Shown here: piece by piece, positions 1 to 5,889 of the stretch
Position numbering within the stretch: position 1 is the first letter of the stretch
How the letters are laid out: each line of letters begins with the position of its first letter
DNA from: an uncultured Endomicrobiia bacterium
GTDB taxonomy: Bacteria; Elusimicrobiota; Endomicrobiia; Endomicrobiales; Endomicrobiaceae
Assembly (NCBI GenBank): GCA_905236115.1
Contig: CAJOOL010000225.1
Coordinates: forward strand, 1-6,070
Length of the DNA: 6,070 bases
Direction of reading: 5' to 3'
Notes under the pieces: model-generated
The model's input: the letters and a program-made list of their open reading frames with translations, nothing else
Told to the model about the DNA's origin: nothing
Databases searched by the model: none
Made by a program: the position numbers and the translations under genes

Positions 1-380
1 GTTTTTATTAAAAAATTTTTACCTATCAAAGAACACAATCTATCAAAATTAGAAAAATATTCTCTTTCACGAATATTTAAAGAACGTTCAGTTTTCCAAC
101 TTACATAATTACTCAATGCATTATTATTTTTATCAACAACAATAAAACCATGCATCTCGGAACAGATTAATATGCCCTGATAATCATGCTCTTTATAATA
201 TTCTGCCGCAATTTCAATAAATTTATTTTTTATATCCGCAGAAGAAACTTCAAATCTTTTATTCTTATTGATACACGGAGCAACGGAAACATAATCCCGT
301 ACATTTTCTATATTATCTTCTATTAAATGTGCAGCCTTAATTCTGGATGCCCCAAAATCCATAAGTAAAAAATTTTTCAT
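1..380 (-). CDS. FGGY-family carbohydrate kinase, N-terminal part (cut by left window edge)
   Basis: About 126 residues are visible from an ATG at 380; the rest lies beyond the left edge. Seen: residues 1-20 begin with a beta strand and the turn MDFGASRIKAA, which fits the first phosphate-binding loop of FGGY/actin-fold sugar kinases (usual form D[IF]GTTSxKA). Residues 73-101 carry CSEMHGFIVVD, then NYVSWKTERS, matching the family pattern of a QMHG-like sugar-binding strand followed by a W.D/ER segment. Known of the family: ATP-dependent phosphorylation of sugars such as xylulose, sedoheptulose, gluconate or glycerol, in the cytoplasm, usually in proteins of about 450-550 residues. The start lies three bases after the stop of the cyclase gene, so the two are co-transcribed and probably translationally coupled; the ribosome site is weak. 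Substrate cannot be read from the fragment. The neighbouring cyclase makes a ketose, possibly a C7 sugar, an attractive guess. Family call is firm, substrate unknown. Confidence 0.85.
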   Translation of the reverse strand, partial: MKNFLLMDFGASRIKAAHLIEDNIENVRDYVSVAPCINKNKRFEVSSADIKNKFIEIAAEYYKEHDYQGILICSEMHGFIVVDKNNNALSNYVSWKTERSLNIREREYFSNFDRLCSLIGKNFLIK

Positions 381-383
381 ATT

Positions 384-1514
384 TTAAAATTCACTTTTGA
401 TTATTTTTTTTATATATTCAATTAAACTATTATCCAACTCTGCCTTAAAAAACTTCGTATTTCCTAATTCTGAAATAATAACAAGATTTACTTTATTTCC
501 TTCAGTTTTTTTATCGTTTTTCAGCAAATCGGAAAGACCGCCGGTAGAAAAATCTTTTAAAATTGAATTTCCTAAAAGCTCTTTTGCTAACTTTTGCGTT
601 ATTAAATAATCTTTTTCGTTTAGTATTTTTTTATCAAGAGCAATTTTATTTACTATTACCATTCCCATAATAACAGCTTGTCCATGAGGAATTTTATATT
701 GAGATAAAGATTCTATTGCATGACCTATAGTATGTCCATAATTAAGAGATTTTCTATAATATTTTTCAAATTCATCTTCTTCTACAACTGCTCTTTTAAC
801 GGAAAGAGAAGATAAAATAAGTTTTTCATAAGCATCAAAACTTATAACTTTACCGTCTTTAACATTATTCATGTAAACATCTATAAAACTTTTACCGCCG
901 GTAACAAGAAGTTTTAATATTTCCCCCATACCTGATTTTATATGATATTCTGGAAGTGTTTTCAAAAAATGAATATTTATATTTACTTCTTTCGGAGCAG
1001 AAAAAAGTGCAACTTGATTTTTGGTATTATGATAATTTATTCCGGTTTTTCCGCCGATACAACTGTCGCACATAGAAAGAAGCGTTGTAGGATAATAAGA
1101 CCACTTTATACCTCTTTTATAACATGCTCCTACAAAAGCGCCTATATCTTCCGTTATTCCTCCGCCGACAACTATCAACTCTTCAGCTTTTGTAAAATTT
1201 CTTTCAACAAGGAAATCAAGAACCTTTAAAACTCCGTTTGTAAGAGTTTTAAAATTTTCGTCAGGCTCAATTATGAATATTCTTGATTTATCAATGTTCA
1301 AATTTTTAAAATATAATTCTTTAACATTTTTATCAATTAAGATAAGATTATTTATGTTTTTATCCATTTTTTCCTGAATTTCTTTTAAAATATCAGGATT
1401 ATTTTTTATTGAAACCGGATAGGGATAAGGACTTGATTTTACTACGAATTCGGTTTTATTTTGAAAATTATCACAAACATTAAAAATTTTGTCTTCTATA
1501 ATAAAATTAATCAT
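384..1514 (-). CDS. 3-dehydroquinate synthase-like sugar phosphate cyclase (AroB family)
   Basis: 376 residues, about the usual length for the family. These cytosolic enzymes bind NAD and a divalent metal and close a sugar phosphate into a carbocycle with loss of phosphate; AroB itself turns DAHP into 3-dehydroquinate. Seen: PDENFKTL near 84-91; NAD-binding VGGGITEDIGAF at 116-127; PTTLLSMCDSCIGGKTGIN at 142-160; KN at 165-166; GEILK at 197-201; RKSLNYGHTIGHAIE at 254-268; PHGQA at 276-280; NDKK at 333-336. Aligned by eye to the Aspergillus DHQS numbering, metal ligands (E198, H261, H277) and substrate or catalytic residues (D150, K156, N166, K201, K240, R254, L257, N258, H265, K336) all appear kept. 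This favours a DHQS-like chemistry over 2-epi-5-epi-valiolone or 2-deoxy-scyllo-inosose synthase. The NAD loop is unusual: GGGITED replaces the common GGGVIGD. It overlaps the SDR gene by ATGA and has the strongest ribosome site in the window. Genomic setting among glycosyltransferases suggests a dedicated glycan-precursor role rather than housekeeping aroB, which is inference. Confidence 0.88.
   Translation of the reverse strand: MINFIIEDKIFNVCDNFQNKTEFVVKSSPYPYPVSIKNNPDILKEIQEKMDKNINNLILIDKNVKELYFKNLNIDKSRIFIIEPDENFKTLTNGVLKVLDFLVERNFTKAEELIVVGGGITEDIGAFVGACYKRGIKWSYYPTTLLSMCDSCIGGKTGINYHNTKNQVALFSAPKEVNINIHFLKTLPEYHIKSGMGEILKLLVTGGKSFIDVYMNNVKDGKVISFDAYEKLILSSLSVKRAVVEEDEFEKYYRKSLNYGHTIGHAIESLSQYKIPHGQAVIMGMVIVNKIALDKKILNEKDYLITQKLAKELLGNSILKDFSTGGLSDLLKNDKKTEGNKVNLVIISELGNTKFFKAELDNSLIEYIKKIIKSEF
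1511..1514 (-). other. ATGA stop-start overlap, SDR to cyclase
   Basis: The SDR stop TGA and the cyclase ATG share two bases in ATGA. Together with the strong ribosome site just upstream, this points to coordinated production of the two enzymes. Confidence 0.8.
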
Positions 1515-2188
1515 AACGAATGTTGTCCTCCTTCTGCCATAAATCCTCCGTCAACAATTATATTTTGACCGGTAATATACGTATTTCCGTCACTGCATAA
1601 ATAATACGCAGTTTGTGCAATATCAACAGTTGTAGCCAAACGATTAAGAGGAATCCTTTCTATCATTTTTCTTATTTTTTCTTCGGAATTGTTTTTCCTG
1701 GTCATTTTTGTATCAACAAACCCCGGAGAAAGACAATTAAATAATATATTGCTTCTTCCAAATTCTGCCGCATAAGTTTTAATTGTTCCCTCAAGAGCAT
1801 GTTTAGAACTTACATAAGCAAGTCTGCCGCATCTTGCAACACTGCCATATAAAGATGATACTGCAAGAACTTTTCCATAACTATTTTTAAGCATATAAGG
1901 CAATAAGAAACTCATTATCTTAATAAAAGAAAAATAATTTATCTCTGCGGTTTTATATAAATTTTCTTCCGTTAAATTCTCAATTAATGCAGGGGCGTTA
2001 AAACCTGCACAATGAATAAAAACATCATACTCCGCTATATTATTCTTAAAATAATTATCAATTGATTTTTTTTCAGATAAATCAAGTTCGCTGTGAGCAG
2101 GAGAGATAACATTATATCCGTTTTTTTCAAAACAATCTTTTATTGCCGAACCGATATCTCCAGAACCACCCGTTAAAAATACATTCAT
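1511..2188 (-). CDS. Classical short-chain dehydrogenase/reductase (SDR)
   Basis: 225 residues, slightly short for classical SDRs (about 250). Seen: nucleotide-binding TGGSGDIG at 6-13; D36-L37 where the adenine-contacting acidic residue often lies; HCAG at 59-62 equivalent to NNAG; N84, S112, Y125 and K129 forming the catalytic Asn-Ser-Tyr-Lys set (SS at 111-112, YVSSK at 125-129); NCLSPGFVDT at 151-160 and the C-terminal TGQNIIVDGG at 206-215. All key residues are present, so this should be an active cytoplasmic NAD(P)H-dependent oxidoreductase of the FabG-like type. It ends in a four-base ATGA overlap with the cyclase gene and starts 13 bases after the epimerase stop. Because SDRs act on many ketones and alcohols the substrate is not readable; adjacency makes the ring ketone produced by the cyclase, or a nucleotide-sugar ketone, the leading guesses. 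Fatty-acid FabG is unlikely from context. The start is supported by a good ribosome site. Confidence 0.9.
   Translation of the reverse strand: MNVFLTGGSGDIGSAIKDCFEKNGYNVISPAHSELDLSEKKSIDNYFKNNIAEYDVFIHCAGFNAPALIENLTEENLYKTAEINYFSFIKIMSFLLPYMLKNSYGKVLAVSSLYGSVARCGRLAYVSSKHALEGTIKTYAAEFGRSNILFNCLSPGFVDTKMTRKNNSEEKIRKMIERIPLNRLATTVDIAQTAYYLCSDGNTYITGQNIIVDGGFMAEGGQHSL
1526..1533 (-). promoter_or_regulatory. Strong Shine-Dalgarno for the cyclase gene, inside the SDR coding end
   Basis: Minus-strand AAGGAGGA, about 11 bases before the ATG at 1514. It is the closest match to the anti-Shine-Dalgarno sequence in the window and it is read at the same time as the Glu-Gly-Gly codons near the SDR C-terminus. 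It supports the ATG at 1514 as the cyclase start and suggests efficient independent initiation in addition to coupling through the ATGA overlap. Confidence 0.75.
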
Positions 2189-2197
2189 TTTTTATAT

Positions 2198-2203
2198 TTC
2201 CTT
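2198..2203 (-). promoter_or_regulatory. Shine-Dalgarno for the SDR gene
   Basis: Minus-strand AAGGAA, whose first bases share the TAA stop codon of the upstream epimerase gene (2202-2204), about 9 bases before the ATG at 2188. It fixes the SDR start and places the two genes in stop-to-start coupling range. Confidence 0.7.
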
Positions 2204-3062
2204 ATTTTTTTGTTAACAATAAAAAATAATTATATAAATTTTTTAATCCTTGTTTAATGTTCGCAAAGTGCATATCAGGTATTTCAGATAACAAAACAGC
2301 ATTATCTCCTGTATATTCATTATTCATTGTTTTATTTTTTATAATAATTTCGGATTTATTGCCGTTAAAACCGTTAACTGTTTTTGCAATTTCCAAAAGG
2401 CTTACACTTTCCGACGGGGTTATATTTATTATATTATTTTTAGGTTTATGTTCAATAAAATAATGAATTATTTTTTCCATATCTTCAACCCAAAGATAAT
2501 CAAAAACAACATTTTGATTTATTTCTATATTTTTCCCCTCAATAACTCTTTTTATTGCATAAGTCGGAAAGCGACTTTCTTTTTCCCCATATCCGTAACA
2601 GGCAAAAATATTCAACATTAAAACATCATTTCTATTCTTTATTTTTTCGGCAATCATCATTTTTGATTTTCCGTACAAATCTTTCGGAATAATTTGACCG
2701 ATTTCACTTTCTTTAACTTTATGCAAGTTTCTTGATTTATCATACATAGCACCGGAACCGAATAAAATAACTCTGACATTATCCGACTTATATTTTAAAA
2801 TATTATCAACCATTGCAAGATTATCTTCAACAGTTGTGTATTTATCGGCGATTCCTCTTGCACCGCCGACCGAAGCACAATGAATTATAAAATCAATTTT
2901 ATTTTCTTTAAAATATTTTTTTACGTCTTGTGAATTTGTCAAATTCAATTCAAAACTTCTCGGTGTTAAAAGATTATATTTATTATTTAAATATTCTTTT
3001 AAATTTTTCCCGATGAACCCGCCGGAACCGGTCAGAAGTATATTTTTATTTAAATTTTTCAT
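2202..3062 (-). CDS. NAD-dependent epimerase/dehydratase (extended SDR), nucleotide-sugar reductase or epimerase
   Basis: 286 residues. Seen: Rossmann TGSGGFIG at 11-18; ELNLTN near 38-43; IIHCASVGGARG at 59-70, resembling the AAKVGGI segment of GDP-L-fucose synthase; FGSGAMYD at 101-108 holding the catalytic Ser (S103); DLYGKSK at 128-134 with Y130 and K134 as the YxxxK pair; FDYLWVEDM at 187-195, equivalent to the RDFLHVDDM motif of GDP-mannose/fucose-type enzymes. Family role: cytoplasmic conversion of an NDP-keto-sugar (epimerisation, reduction or dehydration) before glycosyl transfer. By eye the Cys and His used by Fcl for 3,5-epimerisation are Ala105 and about Arg164, so a simple ketone reductase or 4-epimerase is more likely than a true fucose synthase; this alignment is tentative. 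It follows two glycosyltransferases, consistent with supplying one of their donors. An 81-base gap precedes it and the ribosome site is weak. The exact sugar is unknown. Confidence 0.85.
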   Translation of the reverse strand: MKNLNKNILLTGSGGFIGKNLKEYLNNKYNLLTPRSFELNLTNSQDVKKYFKENKIDFIIHCASVGGARGIADKYTTVEDNLAMVDNILKYKSDNVRVILFGSGAMYDKSRNLHKVKESEIGQIIPKDLYGKSKMMIAEKIKNRNDVLMLNIFACYGYGEKESRFPTYAIKRVIEGKNIEINQNVVFDYLWVEDMEKIIHYFIEHKPKNNIINITPSESVSLLEIAKTVNGFNGNKSEIIIKNKTMNNEYTGDNAVLLSEIPDMHFANIKQGLKNLYNYFLLLTKK

Positions 3063-3143
3063 ATTTATTCTTTATTTTTTTTAATATCCATAAGTTTTCT
3101 TATTTTTACTAATATTTTGTATTTTGACATATTGTTATATCTT
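3063..3143. other. Longest intergenic gap inside the glycan gene cluster (81 bases)
   Basis: This A+T-rich gap separates the glycosyltransferases from the epimerase-SDR-cyclase-kinase block. On the minus strand it holds several A/T-only -10-like strings but no clear -35 partner, and no G+C-containing hairpin that could terminate transcription. Apart from the doubtful 21-codon frame I see nothing definite in it. An internal promoter cannot be excluded. Confidence 0.5.
3065..3130 (-). CDS. Possible 21-residue leader peptide ORF (doubtful)
   Basis: The gap between the second glycosyltransferase and the epimerase gene contains an ATG (3128-3130) opening 21 codons that end with TAA two bases before the epimerase ATG. 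The predicted peptide is very basic, starting MSKYKILVKIRK, with Lys and Ile rich content. No strong ribosome site precedes it. Such short frames arise by chance in A+T-rich DNA; the only reason to record it is that its stop sits where termination could couple to epimerase initiation. No similarity to any family is recognised. Confidence 0.15.
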   Translation of the reverse strand: MSKYKILVKIRKLMDIKKNKE

Positions 3144-4085
3144 TTATTTTCTAACGAAAATATCCCTAAAAAAAGTTTTATACCCGCCATTAGTATATTT
3201 TTTATATTTACCGATAATTAAATTCCAAAAAAGAAGAAAAAACCTAAATTTGCTTTTAGTGGTTCTTATCAAAAAAAACTGTTCTTTTTTTCTTAATTTA
3301 TTTATAAATTTTTCATCCGCATCAAACTTCTCAAAACGATTTATTAAATCTTTTACCTTTCTTAATTCTCTGCAAATATCTGAAAATGTATATTTTTGTA
3401 ATAAAACATATATTTCTTTTAGAGATAAAATTGAATTTATTCCGACCTGTTGCTTACCATGAATTCTATATTTCAACAAACAATCTTCAACAAAAAATAC
3501 TTTTGAAAAATAAGTTCCTATTAATCCTATCCATTCATCATGTAAAGAATTCTTGCTAATCGGTAAAATATAATCTCTTAAAGAACTTCTAAAAGCTGTT
3601 GCCATACCGGTAAAGACATATTTATTTATTAAAGAATAGGCATTAAAATTTTGTTTGTTTATTTTATCTATTTCAAAAGCTTTCCATAAAGTATAATTTT
3701 TTATCTGTTTTGAATTTTCATCAATTAATTTCCCGTTACATAAACATATTCCGATGTTATTATCTTGTTCAAACGATTTTAACATTATTTCAACTTTATT
3801 TTCTTCCCAAATATCGTCCTGATCACATAAAAAAATTATATCTCCGCAACATAAAGATATTGCTTTTTCAAAGTTTTTTGTAACTCCTAAACTTTTTTCA
3901 TTAACAAACAATTTTATATTCAAAATATTTTCATATCTTTTGATTATCTCTATTGTTGTATCTGTAGAGACATCATCACATACAACAATTTCATCGGCTT
4001 TTATTGTTTGTTTTTTTAAACTATCAAGCTGTTTTTTTAAATATTTTGAACCGTTATATGTGCATAGTGCTATAGATACTTTCAT
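3144..4085 (-). CDS. Family 2 glycosyltransferase (GT-A fold)
   Basis: 313 residues. Seen: N-terminal VSIALCTYNGSKYL at 3-16, the nucleotide-binding strand of GT2 enzymes; VVCDDVSTDTT at 34-44, corresponding to the DD.S.D.T motif; FLCDQDDIW at 85-93, with the metal-binding DxD-type acidic cluster (88-91); TAFRSSL at 163-169 and HDEW at 182-185, the usual acceptor-side acidic pair; KYRIHGKQQVG at 205-215, a common C-terminal motif of O-antigen and capsule GT2 proteins. The tail (about 266-313) is rich in Lys, Arg and Phe/Leu and could attach to the inner membrane surface. Known role of the family: inverting transfer of a sugar from a nucleotide donor to a lipid-linked glycan or other acceptor on the cytoplasmic face. 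It starts one base after the stop of the preceding glycosyltransferase, so it is co-translated, with no clear ribosome site. Donor and acceptor are not predictable from sequence. Confidence 0.9.
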   Translation of the reverse strand: MKVSIALCTYNGSKYLKKQLDSLKKQTIKADEIVVCDDVSTDTTIEIIKRYENILNIKLFVNEKSLGVTKNFEKAISLCCGDIIFLCDQDDIWEENKVEIMLKSFEQDNNIGICLCNGKLIDENSKQIKNYTLWKAFEIDKINKQNFNAYSLINKYVFTGMATAFRSSLRDYILPISKNSLHDEWIGLIGTYFSKVFFVEDCLLKYRIHGKQQVGINSILSLKEIYVLLQKYTFSDICRELRKVKDLINRFEKFDADEKFINKLRKKEQFFLIRTTKSKFRFFLLFWNLIIGKYKKYTNGGYKTFFRDIFVRK

Positions 4086-4086
4086 T

Positions 4087-4947
4087 TTAATATTTATTTA
4101 ACAATCCGTCTATAAGTCCATTATATATACTTTTTATTTTATCAAATTTATTATTCTCAAAAAACAATACTTTAATAAATGCGAAAAAACATCCACTTCT
4201 TAACATCAAATATAAACTTTCTTTAGGTTTAGAAAATAAATATTTTTTTAATATATATATTGAATTACGGGCAATATAATATCTTCTTACGGGAGAATAA
4301 TTTGATACCGTAAAACAATATTTTTTAAGTTCTTTTCCAAACTCATGAATAAACGGAACATTTACCGCTATTTTTGAAAAAAATCCTTTTACATTCAATT
4401 TTAATGTAAAATCAAAATCCACCTTATCTATAAACAATTTTTCTTCAAAAAATCCGATATATTTAAAAACTTCCGTTTTTATCAAACTGCCTGATGTTAT
4501 TATAAGACTTTCATTTTTCCAACAAATATTTTCTGATGACGGCAATGCCTTATCATTATCACCGCATTTTATTCTTTCTTTAAATTGTGGGGCAATAAGC
4601 ATAGTTTTATCTTTATCAAACATCTTATCATAGGAAACAAGCAAAGCTTCGTATGTACCCGGTAAAAATTCACTATCTTGATCCAAAGTTAACAGCCACT
4701 TATATCCGTTTTCTATTGCATATTTTGCACCTTGATTAAGAGCTTTTGCTATACCGTAATTTTTATCATTATTCACTACTTTTATATTTTCCATAGATAA
4801 AAATTTCAAATACTTTTTAGATTTTTGATCTGTTGTAAAATTATCAATTATTATTAACTCATCAACTTGTTCTTTGATAGAATTATACAATCGCATTATC
4901 GATTCATCAGGATTATATGATACAATTACCGCTAAAATTTTTTTCAT
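4087..4947 (-). CDS. Rhamnosyltransferase-like family 2 glycosyltransferase
   Basis: 286 residues. Seen: AVIVSYNPD at 6-14; ELIIIDNFTTD at 30-40 in place of the usual VDNGS; NYGIAKALNQG at 63-73; LLTLDQDSEF at 85-94, with the metal-binding DQD at 89-91; ITSGSLI at 150-156; GFFEEKLFIDKVDFDF at 165-180; SPVRRYYIARN at 218-228; and a final IYNGLIDGLLNKY. This order matches the RfbF/RfbN-like rhamnosyltransferase group that adds rhamnose in O-antigen and cell-wall polysaccharides. The family label does not prove rhamnose as donor: relatives transfer other 6-deoxy sugars, and no dTDP-rhamnose genes lie in the window. A hydrophobic stretch near 244-263 may associate with the membrane. It is the first gene after the AbiE pair, 45 bases downstream of the toxin stop, and the gap shows no convincing promoter, terminator or ribosome site. 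It is followed one base later by the second glycosyltransferase. Confidence 0.88.
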   Translation of the reverse strand: MKKILAVIVSYNPDESIMRLYNSIKEQVDELIIIDNFTTDQKSKKYLKFLSMENIKVVNNDKNYGIAKALNQGAKYAIENGYKWLLTLDQDSEFLPGTYEALLVSYDKMFDKDKTMLIAPQFKERIKCGDNDKALPSSENICWKNESLIITSGSLIKTEVFKYIGFFEEKLFIDKVDFDFTLKLNVKGFFSKIAVNVPFIHEFGKELKKYCFTVSNYSPVRRYYIARNSIYILKKYLFSKPKESLYLMLRSGCFFAFIKVLFFENNKFDKIKSIYNGLIDGLLNKY

Positions 4948-4992
4948 TTTAGTTTTTTGTTAATTTTTAAAAATTTCTTTTAAATTTTATTT

Positions 4993-5889
4993 TTAAAATA
5001 TTTCTGCCAGTTTATTATACTGTTCTTTAAATTTTTTGATATTCGTCTGTTTTAATTTTTTCAAATTTTTTATTTTCCATTGTATAGCAGGAAGTTTTTT
5101 TATATTCGGAATATTGATATCTTGTACCCAAGATTCATCCAAAGAAACAAACTTTAATAAAACATTTTTATATTGTTTTATATTTTCTCTAATTGTATTT
5201 ATTAAAATTTTTAAAGTTTCCAAATGATTTTGGTAAGTAAAGGGTTTATTTGTCATTCCGATAAAATCTTTTTCTAAAACAATTTGTTTATCAGAAATAT
5301 TAGGATTTAGCAAATCATGAAAAGTTCTATCATGTCCCAACAACATAATAATAAAACCTTTAACTATATCTTTTGTCAATTCATTAGAATCAATAATTTC
5401 TTTTATATCAAACAAATCTCTCGGATGCTGTCTATCTAATGCTGCACAAATTTTTCCTCCATATAACTCATTTTTTGACACTACTTTCATTTTTGCATAA
5501 CCAAAATTTTTATTTACAGCTTCACAAGTTTCCATTTCTGTTGGTTCGAAAACAAATCCCCTTATAACATAATTAGGCTCTATCTTTATTGTAGTTAAAT
5601 TGTCAGAACAAACAAGTTTTTTATTTTCTTTTCCCATCAATACAGATTTTATTCCTACACCTGCAAGATTATGAGAAATATTTTTTAGAGCAGAATTGAT
5701 ATTTTTATATGCAATTTCCCTTTTATCAAATAACACATAACTTAAATCAATATCAACCGATAGTCTTGGCAAATTTTTATAAAATAAATTAATCGCACTA
5801 CCACCTTTTAATGCGAATATCTTTTCTTTTGCAATATAAGGTAATATTCTAACCAATAATTTTACTTTGTCCTCATAAAATTTATTCAT
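4993..5889 (-). CDS. AbiEii-type nucleotidyltransferase toxin (type IV toxin-antitoxin)
   Basis: 298 residues, typical length for AbiEii/AbiGii (DUF1814-like) proteins. Seen: FALKGGSAINLF at 25-36 followed by LPRLSVDIDLSYV at 40-52, which forms the GS-x-DxD nucleotidyltransferase signature (G30, S31, D46, D48); KIE at 102-104, a probable third acidic position; and ELYGGKICAALDRQHPRDLF at 141-160, matching the KxxAx..R...RDxxD motif (K146, R153, R157, D158, D161) that distinguishes this family. All core residues are intact, so the protein should be active. Known of the family: a cytoplasmic nucleotidyltransferase that stops growth and can abort phage infection, held in check by AbiEi acting as a repressor and antitoxin without direct binding to the toxin. 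The start overlaps the antitoxin stop by ATGA, the classic abiEi-abiEii arrangement, which supports both calls. The C-terminus is Lys-rich. Phage defence versus plasmid or island maintenance cannot be told apart here. Confidence 0.92.
   Translation of the reverse strand: MNKFYEDKVKLLVRILPYIAKEKIFALKGGSAINLFYKNLPRLSVDIDLSYVLFDKREIAYKNINSALKNISHNLAGVGIKSVLMGKENKKLVCSDNLTTIKIEPNYVIRGFVFEPTEMETCEAVNKNFGYAKMKVVSKNELYGGKICAALDRQHPRDLFDIKEIIDSNELTKDIVKGFIIMLLGHDRTFHDLLNPNISDKQIVLEKDFIGMTNKPFTYQNHLETLKILINTIRENIKQYKNVLLKFVSLDESWVQDINIPNIKKLPAIQWKIKNLKKLKQTNIKKFKEQYNKLAEIF
5886..5889 (-). other. ATGA stop-start overlap, antitoxin to toxin
   Basis: The antitoxin TGA and the toxin ATG share two bases in ATGA. 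No good ribosome site precedes the toxin ATG, so its translation probably depends on ribosomes finishing the antitoxin, which would tie toxin level to antitoxin level. Confidence 0.8.

Noticed and set aside
397..609. 70-codon open frame on the plus strand
   Set aside because: It lies antisense inside the well-supported cyclase gene, its product is low-complexity Phe/Ser/Lys typical of antisense A+T-rich DNA, and it has no recognisable domain.
942..1229. 95-codon open frame on the plus strand
   Set aside because: It is entirely antisense to conserved cyclase motifs; no domain or ribosome site supports it.
384..1514. Calling the gene aroB outright
   Set aside because: Residues agree with DHQS, but the setting is a glycan cluster with no other shikimate gene in view and the NAD loop is altered, so the symbol was withheld.
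2257..2463. 68-codon hydrophobic open frame on the plus strand
   Set aside because: It is antisense to the epimerase C-terminus; the hydrophobicity follows from reversed Asn/Lys/Glu-rich codons.
3063..3143. Possible internal promoter in the 81-base gap
   Set aside because: There are several TATAAT-like strings but no credible -35 element at the right spacing, and at this A+T content such matches are uninformative.
3124..3462. 112-codon open frame on the plus strand
   Set aside because: It is antisense to the Lys/Phe-rich tail of the second glycosyltransferase, with no family motif seen.
4962..4975. Perfect 14-base palindrome (AATTTTTAAAAATT) between the toxin and first glycosyltransferase
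   Set aside because: It is made only of A and T, would form a very weak hairpin, and has no distinctive following T-tract on the minus strand; such palindromes are common by chance at this base composition.
5036..5227. 63-codon Phe/Ile-rich open frame on the plus strand
   Set aside because: It is antisense to the Lys-rich C-terminus of the AbiEii toxin; a chance frame.
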